Shown here: piece by piece, positions 7,957-16,127 of the stretch | How positions within the stretch are numbered: position 1 is the first letter of the stretch | Layout: each line of letters opens with the position of its first letter | Origin: Anaerocolumna sedimenticola | GTDB taxonomy: Bacteria > Bacillota > Clostridia > Lachnospirales > Lachnospiraceae | Assembly (NCBI RefSeq): GCF_009931695.1 | Contig: NZ_CP048000.1 | Span: 2,745,501 to 2,809,500 of the forward strand | Length of the DNA: 64,000 nucleotides | Direction: 5' to 3' | The notes under the pieces: generated by a model | The model's input: only the letters and a program-made list of their open reading frames with translations | Told to the model about the DNA's origin: nothing | The model's database searches: none | Position numbers and translations under genes: made by a program

Positions 7957-9924
7957 TCAGATGGTTTTCGTATACTCCAAAATCACGAAACCAGTAAATG
8001 CTGTCCGGTCATTACCTGGTTCCACAACGACATTGGTTGTATCCGCATAAAGACCGATTTGCGAGGCAAAGTTGTTGTACCGCGCAAGCGGCAGCGGTAA
8101 AAAGAAAGTCCCGTTTGTCGCAATGCCGGTTAAGCCAGTAACGGTGCTGATGTTTGATATGCCGTGCGCTACGCTTTTAGGGGTCGCATTCGTAAGCGAA
8201 CCCAAGTTTACCACTTTGCGGTAGATCGTCCTGCCGTCTATCCATATACGCCCTGTGTTTTGCTCTGTCGTGGAGTAGTCAGTAAACGCTGCCGCGATTT
8301 TGGCAGTGGTAATCGTACGGTCTGCAATCTTAGCGCCGGTGACGGCACCGTCTGCGATCCTCACACCGGAGACTGGAGCGTTATAGACATTGTTGATACT
8401 GGCTGCGAAGGTGCTTCCGCGGATGGCGGCTGCTATGTCCGTAAGCGCACCAAGCGGGAAACTCAGCCAGTTTGCCTGACCGGATGGGTTGTTATATAAA
8501 AAAACCGAAATCACGTAAAACGTCATAGTGTTCCGGCTGATAAAAAAGCCCATTGCCCGCTGATAGCCGTTTCCTGTGCTGGCCCCGCTGTGCTTGACCA
8601 AAAAGATATGCCCGTCGTCACTCGGCTGGTCGCTGAACTTATTACCGCTCCACGAGGTGAAATATATAGAGTCTCCCGGAGCCATGTTGTGCAGGGCGTA
8701 CTGGCCGGCTGATATGGTTCCCGCGCCTACGATTACCTCGAGAGCAGGGAGTTTTCCGAACAGGTTGTTGATGGTATCTGCAACGGTGTCGCCCTGGATT
8801 GCCGGGCTTACTTCCGTCAAGTCGCCGATGGCTTCCGCCACCTCTGACACGCCGGTCGAAGCCGAGAGCGCTGTTTTGACCTGACTCATATCGGAGCGGA
8901 TCTTCTGGGCAATCGTAAGCTCAGACTTCCCGAATGTCACTCCGACGCTTTGGCCGTCCGCGTCATAGGTTTCCTCGATCTCCATAATCCGGGTGGTCAT
9001 GGATACACCCCAAGTTTTTGAAACCACTTTGACGGTCTGCCCAATGTCAAAGTCCGTTTTGTAGATAAGGTTGCCATGGGGATTGACCGACGCATCGAAG
9101 GAATAGCGTATCGCAAGCTCGCTCAGCTTGCTTTGACCCCGGAAGGTCAGAGCATCCGTGTAATCCCCGCCGAAGTCCTCGCTCCGCAGGTCTTTGGCAT
9201 CCACGAAAATCTCGCGGCGGGATTCCCCGGAGCCGCCCGTGATGGCCACAAATGTCCGCCCGGCGCCTTCGCCTTCGCCGCCGACAAGCGCGGAGTTGGC
9301 GTAATCTGCAGCACTTTCCGTATAGGTCTGCTCGGTCAGGTTTTCATATTCCTTGGAGAACACCGCCTGTGAGACGGCTCCCGCATACAGTGTTACTGTA
9401 AAAATACCAGTTGCCGGGGCGAACACGGTCTTTATTCCAATGCTTGATGTGTCGCACATCTCCGTCACCGCATCCAGCAGGTTGCGGTACGATACCTGGG
9501 CGCTGATGGGTATGCCGAGGTTCGGTGACGAAAAGGATATACCTGGAATCTGCCGTGCCGGGTCGGAGGGGCTTATGAGGTTGTTGTTTAGAAGCTGCTC
9601 CACACAAGCCGAGAGGTCGCCGGAGAGTGTTTCCGTTTGCCACACTATGCGCCGGGCGAGGAAGGATGTAGCGAAGCGACCGCTTGCCGTGATGGTCTCG
9701 CTGTCGGTTTGGGATAATTCCAGATGCTCGATGATCCCGGCTTCCTCATCATCGCTCTTCCAGAGAATGTTTCCTTCCTTCAGGAGCGCGGTATTCTCAG
9801 GTGTTGCGGTGGCTTTCAGTTCAAAGGAGCCGCACTGGGAGTACCGACGCGTCCAGCGCAGGTATTCGAAGGACTCCACAATGCCCGCCAGTTCCCGGTC
9901 TTGATTGAAGATATACAGTTCCAT
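7957..9924 (-). CDS. Gp37-like tail-associated structural protein
   Basis: 655 residues. The N-terminal half (ELYIFNQDRELAGIVESFEYLRWTRRYSQCGSFEL is characteristic) matches the siphovirus ReqiPepy6 Gp37-like family, related to tail-tip/baseplate hub proteins. It contains the usual GRFATSFLARRIV and GEGEGAGRTFV segments. The C-terminal ~300 residues look like appended fibre-like domains with VSGVRIADGAVTGAKIAD-type beta-helical repeats. Start: the ATG at 9924 lies behind GGGGGTG and just past the stop of the Dit-like gene. Located after tape measure and Dit, as expected for the tail tip. Confidence 0.85.
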   Translation of the reverse strand: MELYIFNQDRELAGIVESFEYLRWTRRYSQCGSFELKATATPENTALLKEGNILWKSDDEEAGIIEHLELSQTDSETITASGRFATSFLARRIVWQTETLSGDLSACVEQLLNNNLISPSDPARQIPGISFSSPNLGIPISAQVSYRNLLDAVTEMCDTSSIGIKTVFAPATGIFTVTLYAGAVSQAVFSKEYENLTEQTYTESAADYANSALVGGEGEGAGRTFVAITGGSGESRREIFVDAKDLRSEDFGGDYTDALTFRGQSKLSELAIRYSFDASVNPHGNLIYKTDFDIGQTVKVVSKTWGVSMTTRIMEIEETYDADGQSVGVTFGKSELTIAQKIRSDMSQVKTALSASTGVSEVAEAIGDLTEVSPAIQGDTVADTINNLFGKLPALEVIVGAGTISAGQYALHNMAPGDSIYFTSWSGNKFSDQPSDDGHIFLVKHSGASTGNGYQRAMGFFISRNTMTFYVISVFLYNNPSGQANWLSFPLGALTDIAAAIRGSTFAASINNVYNAPVSGVRIADGAVTGAKIADRTITTAKIAAAFTDYSTTEQNTGRIWIDGRTIYRKVVNLGSLTNATPKSVAHGISNISTVTGLTGIATNGTFFLPLPLARYNNFASQIGLYADTTNVVVEPGNDRTAFTGFVILEYTKTI

Positions 9925-9926
9925 GT

Positions 9927-10778
9927 TCACACCCCCAGAAATTGAGGTCGGTAGAAGATGCTGACCTCCAGCAGTTCCATATTGACCGAAGCGTCATAGC
10001 GCAAAGTATTGACCCCGGCGGTCAGTTGGAAGAAGGCCGAGCCGGTGTCTAAAAGCGAGAAGGCGTTCGTCTCAGTCGAGCCGTCCACTCTGACCACGCG
10101 CTTGCCAGCGAAGTGGGTGTATATTCGTAGCTCTTCTCCGGCGCTCATTGTCGTAAGGAGTCGAATATACTCGCCGGTATCTATGTTCAGCAATTCGGGG
10201 TTCGCTACTGTGCCCAGTGCCCGGAACACAATTTCACAGCCGCAGGGCACATCGCCGATATTGTCCACCGTGATTATCTGGCTGGGCTGTCGCATCCCAA
10301 GCTCCATTCCGCTTTCTGGTATCTCCAGTGCAAACCCAAACAGTGGTATCCACGACGCCAGCTCCTGCCGCACCTCGTCCGGCGTTTCGAAGAACGGCGA
10401 CGGACAGAGCAGGCTGACAAAGAAGTTTGGCATGCGTTGCCTGGTAGAAACGGTAAAGCCTGCTTCCTCAACCACGCAGGCAATCTGCCGTCCCCGATAC
10501 AGGAGCGTGCCGCGCAGCTTCGGGCTGAATATCTGAAGAAAACGCTGTCTGCGGGTATACGCCTCATCCGGCGTATCCGCGATGACCGTGCCTTCCAGCG
10601 TGATGTTGCGCATATCCAGCGTGGAGGATATATAAAAGGCGCCGTCCTGCTCCGGTGCCTTGAAAGTATTGACGGTTTGGCGCACGTTGCCCGTGCCATC
10701 TATTTTTGTAAGAAAATAAGGGCGGCTCTGTTTGAGTGTGATGCTCTCGCTGCCTGCATTGGTATATGTCAATTCCAT
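9927..10778 (-). CDS. Distal tail (Dit)-like protein
   Basis: 283 residues, beta-rich. Contains LTYTNAGSESITLKQSRPYFL at the start and DTPDEAYTRRQRFLQIFSP, the signature region of the phage tail component family that includes Dit (Sipho_tail). Dit forms the hexameric ring joining the tail tube to the tip complex. The C-terminal half contains a galectin-like beta domain by position (NIDTGEYIRLLTTMSAGEELRIYTHF). Lies directly downstream of the tape measure and abuts the Gp37-like gene. Confidence 0.85.
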   Translation of the reverse strand: MELTYTNAGSESITLKQSRPYFLTKIDGTGNVRQTVNTFKAPEQDGAFYISSTLDMRNITLEGTVIADTPDEAYTRRQRFLQIFSPKLRGTLLYRGRQIACVVEEAGFTVSTRQRMPNFFVSLLCPSPFFETPDEVRQELASWIPLFGFALEIPESGMELGMRQPSQIITVDNIGDVPCGCEIVFRALGTVANPELLNIDTGEYIRLLTTMSAGEELRIYTHFAGKRVVRVDGSTETNAFSLLDTGSAFFQLTAGVNTLRYDASVNMELLEVSIFYRPQFLGV

Positions 10779-10792
10779 ATATACAGCCCTCC

Positions 10793-13258
10793 TTAATACG
10801 CCAGAGCCAGCTTGCGGGACAGGTTTTTGAATTCCCGCGCCAGTTCCTTTTCAGACAGTGCCTTGGGCGTGACCACGGAAATGCTCTGGTTGATGGTGGT
10901 GCCGCCGCTTGTTCCTGCAGGGCTGCTGCTCCGCGCAAGGGAGCCGGACAAATTCAAACCCGTATCCACGTCGAAGCTCCTGGGGATGGCGTTCTTCATA
11001 TCCTCGCCAACCTTAGCCATCGCCCGCTCAAAGCCTACGCCGATGCCAAGACCCATGTTCTCACCGAGTCCGGCGAACAGTGATGAGGGGCTGTGGATGC
11101 CGAAGAAGTTCTTTATCCTATCCATGATGTTTCCAAAGAAACCGGATATCTTATTCCAAAGCCAGGCGGCCGCATCGTTTATACCGTTCCAAAGTCCTTT
11201 AATGAGGTTGAGGCCGGCCTGTGCCATCTTAGGAACGCTCTGAACGATGGCCTGCACAATGGCGCCGATGATCTGCGGGATGGCTTTGACGACCTCCACA
11301 ATGATGCGCGGAGTATTCGCAACCAGCGCGACCAGAAGCTGGACACCGGCAAGGATGATCTTATCGATGTTACCGATGATGGCGTTGACCAGCGATGTGA
11401 TGATCTGCGGGATGGCCGCCACAATGGTAGTGATGATCTTCGGCAGGTTCTGGATGAGCGAAACAAGGAGCCTTACCCCGGCATCGATAAGCTGGGGGAT
11501 GGACTCCAGCACGGCTGTAACGATGCCGTCAATGATCTGCGGGATCGCTTCTACGATTGCCTCGATAATTTCCGGCAGTGCGTCAATCAGTGAGGTAAGC
11601 AGTTCAATACCCGCATCGATGATTTCAGGAATTGCACTGATTAGAAAATCTACGATGGCCTCAATAACGGCGGGCAGTTCCGCAACAAGCAGGGGTATCG
11701 CATCCAAAAGTCCCTGCGTAAGGCCCACAATCAGCTGAAGCGCCGCATCCAGAATGAGCGGAAGGTTCTCCACCAGCGTGCGGGCTACCAAAACAACTGC
11801 CTGCACGATGGCTGGGATAAGCTGCGGCAATGCTGCGCCGATTCCGCTGACCAGCGTGGCAATCATCTGCACAGCCGCCTCAACGATGGCAGGCAGGTTG
11901 GAAACGATGCCATTCACCAGCGCCAATACAAGCTGGAGTGCGCCTTCGGTCAGCGCCGGAAGCGCGTTAATCAACCCCTGCAGCAGCGTCATGACAATCT
12001 GTGAAGCCGCATCCACAATGATGGGTAGGTTCTCCGTGATCGCTCCGCCAATGGATGTCACGATGCTTAAGGCCAGTTCGATAACCTGGGGCAGCTGCTT
12101 GAGGATTATGTTTACGATACCGCCCACGGTGCTGCTGATGACCTGGCTTATCTTCGTCCAATCGCCATTTGCTTCGTTCAGTCCCTGGGTAAATTCGCCC
12201 AGCAGGCCCACGCCGTCATCGGCAAGTATCTGAAGCTGGGGCAGGAGCACCATGCCGAGGGCGTTCTTCGCCGCTTCGCTGCCGGATTTGAGCCGCTGCA
12301 TGGAGTCATCGAACCTGCCGAGGGCTTCCAGCGATTCCTGGCTCATAACGGCGCCCATCGCCTGTGCCTCAGTGGTGAGCTGCTTGATACCCTCCGAGCC
12401 TTGCGCAATGAGAGGATTCAATTCTTGTGCGCTCTTGCCGAAAAGTTGCATGGCAAGGGCATCTCTCTCAGTTTCATTCGCCACGTTGCCCAGCGCGTCG
12501 ATGGCCTCCCAATACACGGTTTCCGAATCCCGGAGGTTGCCGCTGGCGTCGGTCACGGAAATGCCCAGTGCCTTATATGCAGCCGCAGCGGTTCCCGTGC
12601 CTTCGCGGGCGGAGGACATGGAGCGGATGTTTCGGGCCATGCTGCCTGTCAGGGTTTCCATGGAGGTGTCCACCAGTTCGGCGGCATATTTATATGCCTG
12701 GAGCGATTCTGTGCTCATGCCGGTGACCGTGGACATGGTGAGGATTTCGTCTGCGTACTGCGAAGCACCCACGGTCATATCGGTGAGGGCCTTGGCCGCC
12801 CCGACCGTGGCAGTGCCGACAGCCGCGAACGCGGCGCCCATTGCGATGCCTATCCCTTTGAGGACGCCGCCCAGCTTCTCGAACTTGACTCCCGTATCAT
12901 CGGCCGCGCTGCCGGTTTCATTCAGTTCGCGCTCCATATTGTTGAGTTCAGCCTCGGCATTGTTCAGCTGTATAGTCCAGTTCTGAGTGCGCCTGTCATT
13001 CTCGCCGAAGGAGTCGGTGGCGTTCTGTAATGCCGCCCGAAGGGTCTCGATCTTGGCCTTCTGCGCATCGATGGACTTATTTAATACCTCATTGCGGGCC
13101 GCTACCGCCTGCACACTCTGGTCATTTTTGTCAAATTGCGAGGACACCAGGTTCATCTCGGAACCCAGCACCTTGAAGGACTGGTTGATGTCCGAGAGCG
13201 CCTGCTTAAATTCCTTTTCGCCCTCCAGCCCTATCTTCAGGCCAAAATTATCCGCCAT
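10793..13258 (-). CDS. Phage tail tape measure protein
   Basis: 821 residues. The N-terminal ~110 residues form a long coiled coil (KEFKQALSDINQSFKVLGSEMN...). It is followed by a hydrophobic Ala/Gly segment near 130-160 and MTVGASQYADEILTMSTVTGMS, typical of TP901-family tape measures. Residues ~370-680 are a long run of repeated hydrophobic helices (variants of LPQIIDGIV, IPQLIDAGVRLLVSLI), then WNGINDAAAWLWNKISGFF and SPSSLFAGLGENMG near the end. Sets tail length and is ejected with DNA. Upstream lie the two overlapping tail chaperone frames, the conserved order in siphophages. Confidence 0.95.
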   Translation of the reverse strand: MADNFGLKIGLEGEKEFKQALSDINQSFKVLGSEMNLVSSQFDKNDQSVQAVAARNEVLNKSIDAQKAKIETLRAALQNATDSFGENDRRTQNWTIQLNNAEAELNNMERELNETGSAADDTGVKFEKLGGVLKGIGIAMGAAFAAVGTATVGAAKALTDMTVGASQYADEILTMSTVTGMSTESLQAYKYAAELVDTSMETLTGSMARNIRSMSSAREGTGTAAAAYKALGISVTDASGNLRDSETVYWEAIDALGNVANETERDALAMQLFGKSAQELNPLIAQGSEGIKQLTTEAQAMGAVMSQESLEALGRFDDSMQRLKSGSEAAKNALGMVLLPQLQILADDGVGLLGEFTQGLNEANGDWTKISQVISSTVGGIVNIILKQLPQVIELALSIVTSIGGAITENLPIIVDAASQIVMTLLQGLINALPALTEGALQLVLALVNGIVSNLPAIVEAAVQMIATLVSGIGAALPQLIPAIVQAVVLVARTLVENLPLILDAALQLIVGLTQGLLDAIPLLVAELPAVIEAIVDFLISAIPEIIDAGIELLTSLIDALPEIIEAIVEAIPQIIDGIVTAVLESIPQLIDAGVRLLVSLIQNLPKIITTIVAAIPQIITSLVNAIIGNIDKIILAGVQLLVALVANTPRIIVEVVKAIPQIIGAIVQAIVQSVPKMAQAGLNLIKGLWNGINDAAAWLWNKISGFFGNIMDRIKNFFGIHSPSSLFAGLGENMGLGIGVGFERAMAKVGEDMKNAIPRSFDVDTGLNLSGSLARSSSPAGTSGGTTINQSISVVTPKALSEKELAREFKNLSRKLALAY

Positions 13259-13272
13259 ACCGTCACCTCCTT

Positions 13273-13476
13273 CTATATACCTTCCGGGATAATGTCATCT
13301 ATTGTCATGGTTTTCTTGGGCTTCTCAATTCCGTGCCACTGCTTATGGCAAGCCCATAGGTCGAGGAACAAACCAATGGGCATAAGCCAGAATTCCTCCG
13401 TGCACATGCCCATTTGCACCGTGCCGTAATAATAAAGCCGGGTAAAGACTTCAGCGTCCGTTACCCGACTTGCACG
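13273..13476 (-). CDS. Tail assembly chaperone extension (gpGT-like), expressed by frameshift
   Basis: This frame has no good start of its own. It opens within the end of the preceding chaperone gene and encodes RASRVTDAEVFTRLYYYGTV, then EEFWLMPIGLFLDLWACHKQWHG and a charged tail. This Trp/Tyr-rich segment is typical of gpT-type tail chaperone extensions. It is 66-67 codons and ends 15 nt before the tape measure start. The frames overlap at an A6 run (13477-13482 on the minus strand), so a gpG-gpGT fusion by programmed slippage is the likely product. Confidence 0.7.
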   Translation of the reverse strand, partial: RASRVTDAEVFTRLYYYGTVQMGMCTEEFWLMPIGLFLDLWACHKQWHGIEKPKKTMTIDDIIPEGI

Positions 13477-13849
13477 TTTTTTGTGGTTTCTTCCTCGCTT
13501 TCGATGTTGCGCTTTGTGCCCTGAACATCGCTTCGGTGATGGCGCTCTTATACGCTGCTAATTCCAGCGGCGATGTAAGAAGCTCCACATCCTCCTCCGA
13601 CAGAGTAGCCTTCGGATTTTCCTTGTTCTTCAGGTTATGGACGAGGATGGACTGGTTCGCAAGAAGCGTGATCAGCCACACAATTTCGTCCAGCGCCATT
13701 TCGAAGTTTTCGGACTTGAGTAGCTTTTCACCCAGGTTTTCTAAGCCCCCGTAGCGGCGGGCGATTTCCTTTGTGGCGCGTGTTGTGAGTATCAGTTCAA
13801 ACTCTGTGCCGCCGATATTGATGACGGCGCTTCTCTCATTATCCATCAT
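13451..13849 (-). CDS. Tail assembly chaperone (gpG-like)
   Basis: About 132 residues. Begins M(M)DNERSAVINIGGTEFELILTTRATKEIARRYGG, a fold common to siphophage tail chaperones upstream of the tape measure. It ends in a Lys-rich tail (SKARKKPQKTCKSGNGR). AGGAGG lies 4 or 7 nt before the two tandem ATGs at 13849 and 13846; the exact start is uncertain. The gene overlaps the gpT-like frame. Role by family analogy: binds the tape measure and recruits tail tube subunits. Confidence 0.8.
   Translation of the reverse strand: MMDNERSAVINIGGTEFELILTTRATKEIARRYGGLENLGEKLLKSENFEMALDEIVWLITLLANQSILVHNLKNKENPKATLSEEDVELLTSPLELAAYKSAITEAMFRAQSATSKARKKPQKTCKSGNGR
13474..13484 (-). other. Candidate programmed frameshift site
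   Basis: On the minus strand the zero frame reads CCA CAA AAA ACG. The downstream gpT-like frame needs +1 or -2 slippage. A tRNA-Lys on AAA can re-pair perfectly either way within A6, with CGT as the next codon after a +1 slip. A -1 slip meets a TAA after five codons, so it is excluded. Confidence 0.55.
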
Positions 13850-13857
13850 CACACCTC

Positions 13858-14448
13858 CTATGGTTCCGGCGTGTAGACCGGCTCGTAAACCTGCGAGAAC
13901 CAGCCGGTGATGGTGGCCGAAGAGACACCGGGTGCGCCCTCGGTGACCTCCGCTTTCCATGGGTGCTTGCCCATGCCGTCCAGCTTGTTCCGGCGCATGA
14001 CCGTTCCCTCGATGGTGGGCGTGGAAAAGGTGATGGAATCAGCCTTCGTCTGCAGGTTGGTGGCAGGAAGGCCAAACTTCACGCGATAGAGCCAAAAGTA
14101 GCGGTAGGTGCCGTTGGCCTTCTGCGCACGGAAGCCCACCGCAACGGGCGTCCCCACGTTTTCGCTGGCCGAGATCAAAACACCGTTGTCGTCTGTGGTT
14201 GCGCCGGTCAAATCCGCCGCGACAGTCGGGCCGATATCGTCCACGCCGAGGGTGAGCGTCCCGCTGTTGAAGTCTTTTACGACCTCGGCGGCGCCGTCAT
14301 CGGCGTAAAGTATGGCCTCAACGAGTTCCACCGATAGCTCGGCGGTCATGGCTTTAGCAAGGACAGCGGGCGTTGAATAGGTTTCTTCGCCGTTGACATC
14401 CTCGGTTATCTTTGCATAGTACAGTCTGTCAAGACCGATAGTTGCCAT
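13858..14448 (-). CDS. Major tail protein (phi13 family)
   Basis: 196 residues. MATIGLDRLYYAKITEDVNGEETYSTP followed by LAKAMTAELSVE and ILYADDGAAEVVKDFNSGTLTLGVDDI is the pattern of phi13-type major tail tube proteins. The tube polymerises around the tape measure. The central part contains FRAQKANGTYRYFWLYRVKFG, also typical. Position between the tail terminator-like gene and the chaperones supports the call. Confidence 0.93.
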   Translation of the reverse strand: MATIGLDRLYYAKITEDVNGEETYSTPAVLAKAMTAELSVELVEAILYADDGAAEVVKDFNSGTLTLGVDDIGPTVAADLTGATTDDNGVLISASENVGTPVAVGFRAQKANGTYRYFWLYRVKFGLPATNLQTKADSITFSTPTIEGTVMRRNKLDGMGKHPWKAEVTEGAPGVSSATITGWFSQVYEPVYTPEP

Positions 14449-14450
14449 AG

Positions 14451-14792
14451 TTATTCCTCCAATCCGTAGTTTTTTGCCACATCAATGGCGTATTGGTGAT
14501 ACCCGGTATCACTCTCATAGCCGATATACCGACGCTCGGTCACCGTGAAATCCTCGTTCAGCAAGGCTGTTGTGATCTGCTGTTTGCGTTGAAGGTAATT
14601 GCCTTTTGAGAACAGGGATATCCGCGCTTCCTGCACCTCGAAGCCTGGGCGGTTATCCGCGTGGACTTCAAAGATATCTGAAAGCGGAAGTATCACGGCA
14701 TATTCATCCGGAGCTTCACCTGAAAAAATGCCGGTCTCCACGGGGAGCGGGACGGCGGTTATAAGGGTATTCAGTTCCGATAAAATGTTCAT
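14451..14792 (-). CDS. Minor tail/head-tail protein, possible tail terminator
   Basis: 113 residues. Sequence such as GIFSGEAPDEYAVILPLSD and YESDTGYHQYAIDVAKNYGLEE resembles small proteins that follow HK97 gp10-like genes and act as tail terminators. The family was not recognised with certainty; the role is inferred from synteny (gp10-like, this gene, major tail protein). The start overlaps the stop of the gp10-like gene by 4 bp. Confidence 0.6.
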   Translation of the reverse strand: MNILSELNTLITAVPLPVETGIFSGEAPDEYAVILPLSDIFEVHADNRPGFEVQEARISLFSKGNYLQRKQQITTALLNEDFTVTERRYIGYESDTGYHQYAIDVAKNYGLEE

Positions 14793-15221
14793 ATCTTGCC
14801 GATCTCCTCCTCCAGTTTAGCGATCATCGCATCGGTGCAAGGCTTCCGGGATGCTGTTCTCGCTGGCTTCAGGAAGGGCTTTGCAGGCTGGCCGTGCTTG
14901 CCATATTCAATGATGTTGGCGATTTTTGCATTGCTCCCGCCATCAGAGCGCGGCTCTGCAAAACCAACCTTCACGTTATAGTTGCCGTCCCTGTCCTGTT
15001 TTGCATCCGAAAGGCCCAAGGAGGAGACCAGCTCACCCGTGGTTCTGGAGGGGTATTTCGTGTCCTTGCCGATAGCTGTACGAAGGTTGCCCCTGACTTT
15101 CTCCAACACCACATTGCCGCCGGCCTCCAGCACTCGTGGCACGATCACATCGATCTGATCTCCCAGCCGGGATAACCGCAGGAGGAATTCATCCGGCATC
15201 TTTACATTGACTTTTGCCATA
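14789..15221 (-). CDS. HK97 gp10-like head-tail/minor tail protein
   Basis: 143 residues. MAKVNVKMPDEFLLRLSRLGDQ, then VLEAGGNVVLEKVRGNL and TGELVSSLGLSDAK, and IIEYGKHGQPAKPFLKPA near the C-terminus. This is the recurrent pattern of the HK97-gp10 family. The ATG at 15221 was chosen because GAGGTG precedes it; the upstream extension overlaps the neighbouring gene. Probable role: head-tail joining or tail completion. Confidence 0.85.
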
Positions 15222-15230
15222 TTAATCACC

Positions 15231-15560
15231 TCACTGATGGCTCCAGCCGCTCGGCCAGAACCTCGGTATACATTCCACGGCCCTGACATCCTCCGCGCTG
15301 AGTATACGGTATCTGCCATCTGAGCAGGTGATAATCATCTCAGCCGTAACCGTCAAGCCGGGTATCTTCCTGAACCGGAATAGAGAGGACGCAGATGAAA
15401 ACGCCGCCATATTTGTCCAGCGCTCACTGCCATGCCGGTCTTCCTTATAGGCACGAACAGAGGCGAGGACGGAGTCGCCTATGGTAGCGAAGCCTTCCGC
15501 GTCTTTGGTTGGTGTCGTGCTGATAATTTCGATGAATGTATTCATCTTCCCAAAGCCCAT
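15231..15560 (-). CDS. Head-tail adaptor/stopper protein
   Basis: 109 residues from the ATG at 15560 (MGFGKMNTFIEIISTTPTKDAEGF). The pattern EDRHGSERWTNMAAFSSASSLFRFRKIPGLTV with SDGRYRILSAEDV is that of the SPP1 gp16-like head-tail adaptor family, which closes the portal after packaging. It starts 1 nt after the stop of the connector gene, with GGGGTG as the site. Confidence 0.85.
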   Translation of the reverse strand: MGFGKMNTFIEIISTTPTKDAEGFATIGDSVLASVRAYKEDRHGSERWTNMAAFSSASSLFRFRKIPGLTVTAEMIITCSDGRYRILSAEDVRAVECIPRFWPSGWSHQ

Positions 15561-15561
15561 A

Positions 15562-15879
15562 TCAGACACCCCATTTCCGTTCAAGACGAAGTAGGAGGTT
15601 CACCGTGTTCCATACCTGCTGGCTTGCCTGAACGTTGTCGGAGAAGAAACCGGCCGTTGAGCCATCCCTGCTTTCATAGAAATGGCTCGACAGCATGATT
15701 ACTGCCTGTTCGGTGGTCGGAGGCATGGTGTTCTCGGTATAGTAGCCTTCGGCGACATGCTGGTAGCTCTCCGCATAGGAGACGGCGGCTTTGATGTAAC
15801 CCATCAGGAGGTCGTCGTCCGCATCGTGCTTAAGGATTAGGTTTGCTTTTACCTTGGGGAGAAGGTTATCTGTTGTCAT
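15562..15879 (-). CDS. Head-tail connector (gp6-like, DNA packaging)
   Basis: 105 residues. LLPKVKANLILKHDADDDLLMGYIKAAVSYAE is the helical core of the phage gp6-like head-tail connector family, followed by QAVIMLSSHFYESRDG. Forms the ring below the portal. Immediately downstream of the capsid module and upstream of the adaptor, the normal order. Confidence 0.9.
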   Translation of the reverse strand: MTTDNLLPKVKANLILKHDADDDLLMGYIKAAVSYAESYQHVAEGYYTENTMPPTTEQAVIMLSSHFYESRDGSTAGFFSDNVQASQQVWNTVNLLLRLERKWGV

Positions 15880-15898
15880 GCCGCCCGCCTCCTTTCGG

Positions 15899-16114
15899 TC
15901 ATTCGTCGGCCGCCATAAGACCCGCCGCTTTCAGTTTGGCGAGCAAGGCGTTGAAGTCCGTGATCAAACCGGCGGCATCGGTGGCAGTGCTGTCTGGCTG
16001 ATTTTCCGCCGCCGGGAGTCCCGTTACCGAGGCTCCCGGCAGAATTTCCAGCGTACCGCCGATGACCCACTTTTCGCCGCCCTGTTCCATATGGTTCTTT
16101 GAGTTGTAGCCCAT
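15899..16114 (-). CDS. Small capsid-associated protein, head fibre-like
   Basis: 71 residues. GGTLEILPGASVTGLPAAENQPDSTATDAAGLITDFNALLAKLKAAGLM resembles the short head-fibre or decoration proteins that follow HK97-type capsid genes (Phage_fiber_2-like). Assignment rests on position and a short match. GGGGGG lies upstream of the ATG. The C-terminus is a probable helix that could trimerise. Confidence 0.6.
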   Translation of the reverse strand: MGYNSKNHMEQGGEKWVIGGTLEILPGASVTGLPAAENQPDSTATDAAGLITDFNALLAKLKAAGLMAADE

Positions 16115-16127
16115 AGGTCAGCCCCCC

